Source of the DNA: an uncultured Leptotrichiaceae bacterium
Lineage (GTDB): Bacteria; Fusobacteriota; Fusobacteriia; Fusobacteriales; Leptotrichiaceae
Length of the DNA stretch: 19,163 nucleotides
Direction of reading: 5' to 3'
Assembly (NCBI GenBank): GCA_938037005.1
Contig: CALHVR010000109.1
Span: 1-19,163, forward strand
Shown piece by piece: positions 1 to 7,468 of this stretch (its first letter is position 1; each line of letters starts with the position of its first letter). A model generated the notes under the pieces. The model had not been told where the DNA came from. It saw only the letters and a program-made list of their open reading frames with translations, and did no database searches. The position numbers were made by a program, and so were the translations under genes.

Positions 1-20
1 TACCGCTTGGCGACAGCCCA
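1..20 (-). tRNA. tRNA-Gln, 5' end only (cut by window edge)
   Basis: Read on the minus strand, these bases give TGGGCTGTCGCCAAGCGGTA. This is a 7-nt acceptor strand, a two-base linker and the start of a D-arm. The U at position 1 and the UGGG...UCGCCAAGCGGUA pattern are characteristic of bacterial tRNA-Gln, whose first pair is U1-A72. The anticodon and 3' half lie outside the window, so the amino acid identity rests on the 5' end alone. A consensus promoter sits just upstream. More tRNA genes may follow beyond the edge. Confidence 0.78.
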
Positions 21-57
21 ATATCATTTTTGAAATATCTTTTATAAGACAAGACTC

Positions 58-86
58 ATTATACAATTTTTTCATTTTTTTGTCAA
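58..86 (-). promoter_or_regulatory. Consensus sigma-70 promoter for the tRNA-Gln
   Basis: On the minus strand, a perfect -35 TTGACA (86 to 81) is followed by a 17-nt spacer and a perfect -10 TATAAT (63 to 58). Transcription would start near 51, leaving a leader of about 30 nt before the tRNA at 20. No other promoter in the window matches both hexamers, which fits the heavy expression expected of a stable RNA gene. Confidence 0.85.
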
Positions 87-167
87 CTACTTTTTTTCTA
101 TTTTTATAAATTTGTAAATTGCGACTCAAAGTGTCATACTTTATTTTATAATTTTAAAATTTTTATA

Positions 168-191
168 TTTACGTACATTAATGTATTTAAA
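168..191. promoter_or_regulatory. Palindrome upstream of the Fic promoter (candidate operator)
   Basis: A perfect 12-bp palindrome, TACATTAATGTA, lies at 174-185. It extends outward as TTTA/TAAA arms after a two-base mismatch on each side, giving 20 paired positions out of 24. It sits 14 nt upstream of the Fic -35 and about 80 nt upstream of the tRNA -35, so it could bind a dimeric regulator acting on Fic. No regulator gene is visible nearby. The surroundings are AT-only enough that chance cannot be excluded. Confidence 0.35.
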
Positions 192-205
192 CAAATAAAA
201 CTTTA

Positions 206-234
206 TTGAAGCAAAATTTTTTTTGTGTTATAAT
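206..234 (+). promoter_or_regulatory. Promoter of the Fic gene
   Basis: TTGAAG (206-211) is separated by 17 nt from TATAAT (229-234). TG at 226-227 completes an extended -10 (TGTTATAAT). Transcription would start near 241, giving an AT-rich leader of about 70 nt. That leader can fold a 10-bp stem at 252-261 / 278-287, with one G-U pair, just before the Shine-Dalgarno GGAG at 291-294. Confidence 0.7.
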
Positions 235-309
235 TATGGTCTAAATATAAATATTATTAAAGATTTTATTTGAATTATTTGATAATAAAAGGAGATAGAA
301 ATAAAAAAA

Positions 310-978
310 ATGGAGTTTAGTGAAACATATATAGAAGATTTACTTGTTAGAATGGCACATCATTCAACAGGAATTGAAGGGAATACTTTAACTCAAGCCG
401 AAACAATTTCAGTGTTATTACATAATTATATTCCACGAGAAATGAATGAAAGAGAATATTATGAAGTAAAAAACTATAAAAAAGCAGTGGAATTTTTGCT
501 TGAAAATAGAGAGAAAATATCTGTAGATAAGATAAAAAAATATCACGAGTTAATAATGGCTAATTTAGTTGATAACAATGGTAAGTTTAAAATAAGAGAA
601 AATTTAATAATTGGAGCAGATTTTACTCCAACAAAACCGTATCAAGTTCCATATGCGTTGCAAGAATGGTGCGATAATGTAAATTATCGATTAGAAAATA
701 CTAAAAATAAAAAAGAAAAAATTGAAATAATATTAGACGAACATATTAAATTTGAGAAAATTCATCCATTTAGTGATGGAAATGGTAGAACTGGGAGAAT
801 GTTGATAATAGATTTATGTCTACAAGAAGAGATAATGCCTATTATTATTCCTAAAAATGAGAAAGGTAAATATATAAATTATTTACATACAGAAAATACA
901 AAAGAATTCACTAAATGGGGAATTGAATTAGAAAAAAACGAAAGTATAAGATATTCTAAATTTAATGAAGAAAAATAA
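310..978 (+). CDS. Class II Fic-domain protein (AMPylase/nucleotidyltransferase family)
   Basis: Fic enzymes usually transfer AMP from ATP to hydroxyl side chains of target proteins. The active-site motif HPFSDGNGRTGR is complete at residues 152-163: base His152, metal-binding Asp156, phosphate-binding Asn158, Arg160 and Arg163. An N-terminal inhibitory motif [S/T]xxxE[G/N] is present as Ser19...Glu23-Gly24 within STGIEGN. This places the protein in class II, where the inhibitory helix is in the same chain and no separate antitoxin is needed. The region near 95-115 (GADFTPTKPYQVP) fits the target-docking flap. At 222 residues it is a compact, intact member. The ATG lies within eight As, and GGAG (291-294) is 15 nt upstream, an unusually long gap. 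No ATG, GTG or TTG closes it, because the frame is blocked by TAA at 286. It is the only plus-strand gene and converges on the restriction-modification gene. The target is unknown. Confidence 0.9.
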   Translation: MEFSETYIEDLLVRMAHHSTGIEGNTLTQAETISVLLHNYIPREMNEREYYEVKNYKKAVEFLLENREKISVDKIKKYHELIMANLVDNNGKFKIRENLIIGADFTPTKPYQVPYALQEWCDNVNYRLENTKNKKEKIEIILDEHIKFEKIHPFSDGNGRTGRMLIIDLCLQEEIMPIIIPKNEKGKYINYLHTENTKEFTKWGIELEKNESIRYSKFNEEK

Positions 979-1020
979 AATAAGATAAAATAGAGGCAGT
1001 TTTACATAAAAATAGTATAA

Positions 1021-1059
1021 ATAAAAATAGGATTAAAAAATTTAAAATCCTATTTTTAT
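1021..1059. terminator. Bidirectional terminator between Fic and the restriction-modification gene
   Basis: AAAAATAGGATT (1023-1034) pairs with AATCCTATTTTT (1046-1057), a 12-bp stem around an 11-nt AT loop. Flanking A and T runs give U-rich tails in both directions. It lies 43 nt after the Fic stop and directly abuts the minus-strand gene's stop at 1061-1063, as expected for two converging genes. Confidence 0.75.
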
Positions 1060-1060
1060 T

Positions 1061-4000
1061 TTATATGTTTTTCTCAATAAAATCAATTTCTTTTTGTGTT
1101 AATCCATAAATCTTATAAATATCTTGATTAATTTCATATTCAAATTTTTGCACTAAAAGCTGTGAATCTTCTAATAATTTTTCTAAATCAATAATTTCAT
1201 CATATTTTTTATTAGATTTTGCTCGTTCAAGTAAAATTTTATAATCAGAGATTTTTTTATTTGTTGCCAAAATTTCTATAACTTTATCTTCTAAATAAAT
1301 TTCATTTTCATAAGGTTTTATCGGTAATTTTTCTACAAAATTTCTTATATATCTTAATCCATTTTTACCTAATCCTCCACCAGAATAATATTTTTTGAAA
1401 GCATAGGTAATAAAATTTGAATTAAGAAAAGCAATAAGATATTTCAAATTTTTTCCTACAATTAAATATGCCGTATTTAATATATTATATCCATCTTTAT
1501 CATAATAAAATTGTGGGCTTTGTACCATTTCAGCATAAACAATTTTCTCTTTTTCAAAATCATCTAAATAAGCACAATTTCTTAAATTGTATAGTGTTTT
1601 CCCTTTATCACTTCGTTTTGATAATTTTGGCTCAAAGGTATCAAGCCATTCTTTAATTTTAGGATAATCATTTATATTAATTGCATCTGTATTTTTTGTT
1701 CCATTATGAATGTTAATCAAATACAACTCTGCAAAATTAATATCATATTTTTTAATGTCTCGCCCACGAAGAAGTGGCTTTATAACTTCACTATTTTTAA
1801 AGTCGGCATTTATAAGCATATCTCGTGTTTCTTTATTTATAATAAAAGCGTCATTTAATCCCGTTTTAACTCCATAATTTATAGAAATATCCCATTCTTT
1901 CAATGGCTTTCCAATTTTTTCTATTTTTTCTTTTATACTAATTTCTTCCTCATTATGAGAAAATACAAACATTTCACTACTTAAACTATTTTGTTTTAAT
2001 TTGAAGTAGTCACTATCTCCAATTTTTATACTCATTTCATTTATATTTTCACTATCTTTTTTCGCCTTAAATACAATTATATTTGAATCGACCGTTGCTC
2101 CATCAAATATTTTTATACCATTATAGTCAATAATTTCTAAAATTTCAGTATTCTCAAGCAAAAATTGTCTCAAATTTTGCCCATATTTTGCACGAAACCA
2201 TTTGTTACTCGTAATAAATCCTAAGTATCCGCTATCTTTTTTCAATAATTTATAACCTAATTCATAAAAATAACAATATAAATCAGCAACTCCTGTATAA
2301 ACAGCATAATTTTTTTGTAGGTGAGGCTTAATTTCCTTTATACTTTCTTGTCTAACATAAGGAGGATTTCCAATTACAATATCAAATCCCCCATTTTCAA
2401 ATATTTCACTAAATTCTTCTTTCCAATTAAATGCAAAATTTTCGTCAATTTGTTTGTCGTCAACAACAGAATTTCCGTGCTTTATATTTTCATCTAAATT
2501 TTCTAACGGTCTTGAAGGGTCTGCCGTTTTAAGCCAAAGTGCCAATTTCGTAATTTCAACAGATTCAGCACTCAAATCTACTCCATATATATTGTTTAAC
2601 AAAATAGAACTTGTAATATCTTCTGTTAATGAATAACTCCCTGAAATATTAAAACTTGCAATTTGTTCTTTTATATATTCTGAAATTTTCATTAAATAAT
2701 CAAATGCTTCAATAAGAAAAGCTCCAGACCCACAAGCCGGATCAATTATTTTCATATTTTTTACAGCATCACGGTATTTTTTCCAAAACTCTAAATGTTT
2801 TTTAGCATTTGATGAAAGTCCTTTTGTTGTCCAAAATTCTTTAATTTCCGGTAATTCATAATAACCAAGTTCAGCTTTTTTGTCTTCAAGCCAATTTCCT
2901 ATTGTCGTTTCCACAATATGTCTTGTAATATGTTTCGGCGTATAAAACACTCCTGTTTTTTTCCGTTTTCCTTCTTTTTGATCATATTCTTTATTTTGTA
3001 AAGATGATTTTATTTCCTCTAAATCGGTAATACTTTGCTCAAAAATGTGACCTAAAATGTGTTCGTTTACTTGTTCCGAGAAGTCGTATTGTGCTATTTT
3101 TTCTAATTCTTCAAAAACAGCATCTTCAATTAAAAGTCCGTCAAGATCCGTGTCTTCTTTAAAAAGACCTCCATTATAACGATTGATATTAAATTGTTTG
3201 TTACCAGAATTTATCCAGTTACAAAAAGTTTTAAACATTTCAAATATTCCTAAATATTCTTTACCTTTTTTGACAATCACACTTTCATAAGAATTTCTAG
3301 GTAAAAGCCCTTTGTCTTCCGCAAAAGCGATAAATAAAAATCTATCCATCAATTTTTGTGTTTTTTCAAGCAACAATTCTTCATTTACTTCCCTATTATT
3401 TACAACTAAATTTTTAAAAACATTTTCTCTCACAGATTTATACAAAGTATAAAATTGTTTTTCTATTCTTTTTTCTTCAGCAATATTTTCCTCAAATAAA
3501 ACTTTTGTTTTTGGCGTATGTTTTCCACCATCCCCAATTAACGATGTTTTTGATAACAAATATATGAATTTTTGGAAATTTCCCGTTTCTTGTAGCATAT
3601 CAAGATTAAAATATTCGTATTTAGATTGATCAAGTGAAGTGTAAAGTCTTATTTCATAGTAATTTGATACAATAACCCACTGACAATTTCCATTTCCATA
3701 TTTTGAAACATACCCAAATGCTTGCTCAACTGCAGTTCTATTATCTCCTTGTCTTTTTTGTTTTTGATCAAGATTGAAATACGGTGCTTTTAATTCTATC
3801 ACAACACGAACTTTATCCGATATTTTCTTTTTATCTAAATCTTCTTTCGTGAAAAATCCTAGCATTCCATCTGCTTTCGTTCCATCAATTTTCGTTTTTG
3901 CCTCTCGCTCCAAATGCCATTCCTCGGCACTTTCACGACTATTTTTATAATTTAATACACCACTAAAAATTTCATTTAAAAATTCTCCTTGAAGTGACTC

Positions 4001-4150
4001 TTCTTTATAATTTTTTAAATTTCCCGTTTTATGAAATTCTATCCATTTTTCTAGTTTTTTTCTTCTTTCTTGAAGATTATGCTTTTCTAAATTTACTTCT
4101 CTAACAGCATTTTCTGTTAATATTTTTTGATTAAATATTTTATTACTCAT
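1061..4150 (-). CDS. Type IIG restriction-modification enzyme (nuclease, adenine methylase and specificity in one chain)
   Basis: This single 1029-residue protein is predicted both to methylate adenine-N6 and to cut DNA. The N-terminal 200 residues carry a PD-(D/E)xK-type nuclease signature: Asp94, then Glu119-Leu-Lys121 in VVIELKAP, then Gln143xxxTyr147. GVFYTPKHI (400-408) starts the methyltransferase. Motif I is DPACGSG (470-476) and catalytic motif IV is NPPY (595-598), both typical of gamma-type N6-adenine methylases. Residues about 750-950 resemble TaqI/Eco57I-like target-recognition regions, with GLNDAFI, LLRGRDI and GGGLGKNGLRYI. A charged helical tail follows. No separate specificity or restriction subunit is near, as expected for a type IIG enzyme. 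AGGA lies about 7 nt before the ATG. The gene is complete, with all catalytic motifs intact. It starts 68 nt after the mfd stop and has its own candidate promoter. The recognition sequence cannot be inferred. Confidence 0.88.
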   Translation of the reverse strand: MSNKIFNQKILTENAVREVNLEKHNLQERRKKLEKWIEFHKTGNLKNYKEESLQGEFLNEIFSGVLNYKNSRESAEEWHLEREAKTKIDGTKADGMLGFFTKEDLDKKKISDKVRVVIELKAPYFNLDQKQKRQGDNRTAVEQAFGYVSKYGNGNCQWVIVSNYYEIRLYTSLDQSKYEYFNLDMLQETGNFQKFIYLLSKTSLIGDGGKHTPKTKVLFEENIAEEKRIEKQFYTLYKSVRENVFKNLVVNNREVNEELLLEKTQKLMDRFLFIAFAEDKGLLPRNSYESVIVKKGKEYLGIFEMFKTFCNWINSGNKQFNINRYNGGLFKEDTDLDGLLIEDAVFEELEKIAQYDFSEQVNEHILGHIFEQSITDLEEIKSSLQNKEYDQKEGKRKKTGVFYTPKHITRHIVETTIGNWLEDKKAELGYYELPEIKEFWTTKGLSSNAKKHLEFWKKYRDAVKNMKIIDPACGSGAFLIEAFDYLMKISEYIKEQIASFNISGSYSLTEDITSSILLNNIYGVDLSAESVEITKLALWLKTADPSRPLENLDENIKHGNSVVDDKQIDENFAFNWKEEFSEIFENGGFDIVIGNPPYVRQESIKEIKPHLQKNYAVYTGVADLYCYFYELGYKLLKKDSGYLGFITSNKWFRAKYGQNLRQFLLENTEILEIIDYNGIKIFDGATVDSNIIVFKAKKDSENINEMSIKIGDSDYFKLKQNSLSSEMFVFSHNEEEISIKEKIEKIGKPLKEWDISINYGVKTGLNDAFIINKETRDMLINADFKNSEVIKPLLRGRDIKKYDINFAELYLINIHNGTKNTDAININDYPKIKEWLDTFEPKLSKRSDKGKTLYNLRNCAYLDDFEKEKIVYAEMVQSPQFYYDKDGYNILNTAYLIVGKNLKYLIAFLNSNFITYAFKKYYSGGGLGKNGLRYIRNFVEKLPIKPYENEIYLEDKVIEILATNKKISDYKILLERAKSNKKYDEIIDLEKLLEDSQLLVQKFEYEINQDIYKIYGLTQKEIDFIEKNI

Positions 4151-4183
4151 AAATTTTCCTTTTTTAATTATTTTTTCTAATTT

Positions 4184-4192
4184 ATTATAGCA
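4184..4192 (-). promoter_or_regulatory. Extended -10 promoter of the restriction-modification gene
   Basis: The minus strand reads TGCTATAAT (4192 to 4184), an extended -10, 33 nt upstream of the start codon. No good -35 is visible at 17 nt spacing (ATTTTT). It lies in the 68-nt gap after mfd, so the gene may also receive read-through from mfd, whose 3' end has no clear terminator. Confidence 0.55.
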
Positions 4193-4206
4193 TATTTATA
4201 TAAATA
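4193..4206. repeat. 14-bp perfect palindrome in the restriction-modification promoter
   Basis: TATTTATATAAATA reads the same on both strands and abuts the TG of the extended -10, filling the spacer toward -35. A bound protein there would block the promoter, so it is a candidate operator. It is AT-only, so it could also be a chance palindrome. Confidence 0.35.
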
Positions 4207-4218
4207 AAAAATAGTCTT

Positions 4219-7200
4219 TTATAACATAGATACATAGTCAAATAATTCCATTTTTACAACTTCTATAACTATAAATTCTTCTTTCTTTTCTGCTAATTGT
4301 TCAGCAAATATTTTATTTTTTGTTATATTTCTCATTTCTAAATTTTTAGACAATAATCTTACGTATTTCATTCCCATTTCTTCCACAAAATGTAATTCAA
4401 ATGTTGCATTTTTTTCTTCAATTTTTTGTATTTTATTTTGTTCGGCAAATATTTTAAATTTAACACTTAATATAAATTTTTTCATAATTTCCGGTATTTT
4501 ACCAAATCTATCTTTTATTTCTTTTACAAGCTCCTCTAATTCTTTATAACTTTCAAGCATTGCAAACCTTTTATACACATTCAATCTTTCTTCTTTTTCA
4601 ATATAAGTTTCTGGAATGTAACCTTTTTCTTTTAATATTATTTCAACATTTTCCAGTTTTTCTTTATATTCTCCTTTTTGCCTTTTTATTTCCTCGTTTA
4701 ACATTTTTATATAAAGATCGTATCCAAATGTTTCTATCGTTCCATGTTGCTTATCTCCTAAAATCTCTCCTGCTCCACGAATTTTCATATCTTCCATTGA
4801 TATTTGAAAACCACCTGATTTTATTCCTTCCACTTTATGTATACTTTCTTCTTTCAATTTACCTTTTGTCGTTAATCCTCTTGTTTTTAATAAATAACAA
4901 TAACCTTGTCTATTACTTCTTCCAACTCGTCCTCTTAGTTGATATAATTGTGAAAGCCCTAATTCTGCAAAATTTTCTATTAAAATCGTATTTGCATTTG
5001 AAACATCAATACCATTTTCAATTATTGTAGATGCCATTAAAACATCGTATTCTCCCTCTTCAAACCTTTTCAACTTATCTTTTATTTCTTTTGGAGTAAG
5101 TTGTCCGTGTATAAATTCTATTTTTACAAATTTTGGCAATAACTCTTTTAATTCTTTCAATTTATATTTCATATTTTTTACATCATTATAAATATAAAAT
5201 ACTTGTCCATCTCTTGATAATTCTCGCAATATTGACATTTTTACAATATTTTCATTCCACTCTACAACTTCTGTTATAATAGGAAGTCTATTTATTGGAG
5301 GCGTATCTATTATAGAAATTTCTCTTATTCCAAGTAAAGCTAAATTTAATGTACGTGGAATCGGAGTTGCTGTCAATGTAAGTACATCAACTTTACTCCT
5401 TTTTTGTTTTATCGTTTCTTTCGCCTTTACTCCAAATTTTTGCTCTTCATCTATTATTAAAAGCCCTAAATTATTAAATTCTACATCTTTACTCAATAAA
5501 CGGTGTGTCCCTATTATTAAGTCTATCATTCCACTTTTCAAATTTTTCAATATTTCCTTTGATTTTGATTGCGTTAAACGTGAAAATCTTTCAATCGTAA
5601 TCGGATACTTTTCAAATCGCCGTTTAAATCTCGTATAATGTTGTTCTGCAAGTACCGTAGTCGGTGCAATCATAACTACTTGCTTCCCATTTTCTATCGC
5701 CTTAAATGCAGCTCTCATTGATACTTCCGTTTTTCCATATCCAACATCTCCACATACAATTCTGTCCATTATATGAGGACTTTCCATATCATTTTTTACA
5801 TCTTGTATTGCTTTTTTTTGATCTACTGTTTCTTCAAACGGAAATTCTGCTTCAAATTCTTCCTGCCAAATTGTGTCTTTTCCATATACAAATCCATTTT
5901 GTGCTTGTCTTTCTGCTTGAATTTTTATAAGCTCTCCTGCAAATTCTATTAAATCTTCCTCTAATTTTTTCTTTCTTCGTTTAAAGCCTCTTGTCCCCAA
6001 TTTATAAAGTTTTGGCTCTTCTCCATACGATATAAATTTTTCTAATCTATCTAATTTTTCAACAGGAATATAAAGAACATCTTCATCTGCATACTTTACT
6101 TTCAAATAATCTTTTTCTTCTATCGTTTCAATACCTTGATAAAGCCCAACACCATATTGAATATGAATTACATAATCTCCAACTAAAATTTGATTTACTT
6201 GTTTATATTTTATACCTTTATTTGATTTTCGTTTTTTCTCATAAATATAGCCGTCAAGCTCTCTGTCCGTCAAAACAAAAGTACCATCAATTACAAATCC
6301 TTCAAATAATTCATATTGCACAATACTTATTTGCTTTTCTTTTCCATTTTTATTATATTCTAATACTTTTTTATCATAATTTTTTGTGTATATTTGTACA
6401 TCTTTTTGCACAGATAATTTTTTCAATTTTTCTTTATCTCTAAAAGTTTCCATTTGTTCTTCTTTAAAGTTCACTGTTTCTATTATTTGACTTTTTCTTT
6501 TCAAATTTTCATATCTTTGTCTGTATATATTTTCTTTTTCTCTATCAATTAACACATACTCTTCTATTTTATAATTCAATAACTCTTCATTTTCTAAAAT
6601 TATAGTTACATCTTCACTTTTTAACTCTTCTATCAATTCCACAAATTCATAATTATTTCCTAATAAAATATTTCCAAATATTTTTATTTCATTTAATTTC
6701 GTTATTGATTTTTGAGTGTCAATATCAAATTCTCTTATGCTTTCAAGCTCCGTATCAAAAAATTCTAATCTTATTGGATTTTCTGCATTTGGAGGAAAAA
6801 TATCTAAAATATCTCCACGCTTACTATATTCACCTTTTTTTTCCAATAGATACGATTGTTCATATCCATTTTCTTGTAAAAATTCTATTACTTCTAAAAA
6901 TTTATACTCATTTCCTACTTTAAAATCAAAATAATTTACTTTTTCAAAAAATACATCTAAAGTTATTTGTAAATTCAAAAATAATATAAAATCACTTTTA
7001 TTTCTTAAAATATCTAGTAATTCTATATTTATCCCTGTTAAATCTTCTTTTTTTGATGATATATTTTCAAACATTGATACTGATTTTTTTTCTATATTTT
7101 TCCTAATTTTATGATTTAATTCTTGTGTCCCATTACTTAATTCTGTTAAATAATTATCAACCATCGCATAATAATTTTCTAAGTTCCTATTTGATGTTGA

Positions 7201-7323
7201 AATATATATTATTTTTTTCTCTTTTGAACACATTAAGTTCCACGGAATTAAACCTCTATACATTTTATTCTCTATTTTTAATGAATTTTCATCTATTTTC
7301 TTTAAAAATTTTAACTCTTTCAT
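4219..7323 (-). CDS. mfd: Transcription-repair coupling factor Mfd
   Basis: Mfd removes RNA polymerase stalled at DNA lesions and recruits UvrA. Domains in order: a UvrB-like N-terminus (GEYSKRGDILDIFPP at 164-178, then RLEFFD); an RNA-polymerase-interacting CarD-like domain at about 373-430 (GDYVIHIQYGVGLYQGI); and a RecG-type motor. The motor has Walker A GDVGYGKT (525-532), DEEQ (625-628), TATPIPRT (651-658) and QLRGRVGR (795-802). The C-terminal domain spans about 905-1034. At 1034 residues it is roughly 100 shorter than the E. coli enzyme, and the deficit lies before the CarD-like domain, so the N-terminal UvrB-homology part is reduced. Motor motifs are intact. An AGGA 7 nt before the ATG supports the start. 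It has its own candidate promoter after the opp terminator. Confidence 0.96.
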   Translation of the reverse strand: MKELKFLKKIDENSLKIENKMYRGLIPWNLMCSKEKKIIYISTSNRNLENYYAMVDNYLTELSNGTQELNHKIRKNIEKKSVSMFENISSKKEDLTGINIELLDILRNKSDFILFLNLQITLDVFFEKVNYFDFKVGNEYKFLEVIEFLQENGYEQSYLLEKKGEYSKRGDILDIFPPNAENPIRLEFFDTELESIREFDIDTQKSITKLNEIKIFGNILLGNNYEFVELIEELKSEDVTIILENEELLNYKIEEYVLIDREKENIYRQRYENLKRKSQIIETVNFKEEQMETFRDKEKLKKLSVQKDVQIYTKNYDKKVLEYNKNGKEKQISIVQYELFEGFVIDGTFVLTDRELDGYIYEKKRKSNKGIKYKQVNQILVGDYVIHIQYGVGLYQGIETIEEKDYLKVKYADEDVLYIPVEKLDRLEKFISYGEEPKLYKLGTRGFKRRKKKLEEDLIEFAGELIKIQAERQAQNGFVYGKDTIWQEEFEAEFPFEETVDQKKAIQDVKNDMESPHIMDRIVCGDVGYGKTEVSMRAAFKAIENGKQVVMIAPTTVLAEQHYTRFKRRFEKYPITIERFSRLTQSKSKEILKNLKSGMIDLIIGTHRLLSKDVEFNNLGLLIIDEEQKFGVKAKETIKQKRSKVDVLTLTATPIPRTLNLALLGIREISIIDTPPINRLPIITEVVEWNENIVKMSILRELSRDGQVFYIYNDVKNMKYKLKELKELLPKFVKIEFIHGQLTPKEIKDKLKRFEEGEYDVLMASTIIENGIDVSNANTILIENFAELGLSQLYQLRGRVGRSNRQGYCYLLKTRGLTTKGKLKEESIHKVEGIKSGGFQISMEDMKIRGAGEILGDKQHGTIETFGYDLYIKMLNEEIKRQKGEYKEKLENVEIILKEKGYIPETYIEKEERLNVYKRFAMLESYKELEELVKEIKDRFGKIPEIMKKFILSVKFKIFAEQNKIQKIEEKNATFELHFVEEMGMKYVRLLSKNLEMRNITKNKIFAEQLAEKKEEFIVIEVVKMELFDYVSML

Positions 7324-7353
7324 CTTTTTTTCCTGTCTTTTTTATTTTATAAC

Positions 7354-7362
7354 ATTATAACA
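7354..7362 (-). promoter_or_regulatory. Candidate mfd promoter (extended -10)
   Basis: The minus strand reads TGTTATAAT (7362 to 7354), about 30 nt upstream of the mfd ATG. Two further TATAAT hexamers lie just upstream (7364-7369 and 7372-7377), so the exact start site is uncertain. No convincing -35 is visible (TAGTTT at 17 nt). It sits downstream of the opp terminator, which makes an independent mfd promoter likely. Confidence 0.5.
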
Positions 7363-7410
7363 AATTATAATATTATAAACTAGATTTTTTTATAATTTCT
7401 TTCCATTTTC

Positions 7411-7445
7411 AAAAAAAAGAGATAACTCTAAAAAATTATCTCTTT
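7411..7445 (-). terminator. Rho-independent terminator of the opp operon
   Basis: On the minus strand, AAAGAGATAA (7445 to 7436) pairs with TTATCTCTTT (7425 to 7416), a 10-bp stem with a 10-nt loop. Five Ts follow immediately (7415 to 7411). It begins 23 nt after the oppF stop and separates opp from mfd. Confidence 0.85.
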
Positions 7446-7468
7446 AATTATTATTATTTAAAATATTT

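Noticed and set aside
150..161. AATTTTAAAATT palindrome
   Set aside because: A pure A/T run palindrome is expected by chance in such sequence; it has no outer arms and no clear promoter position.
1006..1030. Two copies of ATAAAAATAG with a 15-nt period after Fic
   Set aside because: Only two short A/T-rich copies; the second forms one arm of the terminator, which explains it.
4560..5030. Plus-strand open frame of 156 residues inside mfd
   Set aside because: It is a hydrophobic, Leu/Phe-rich shadow of the A-rich mfd coding strand, with no ribosome-binding site or family features.
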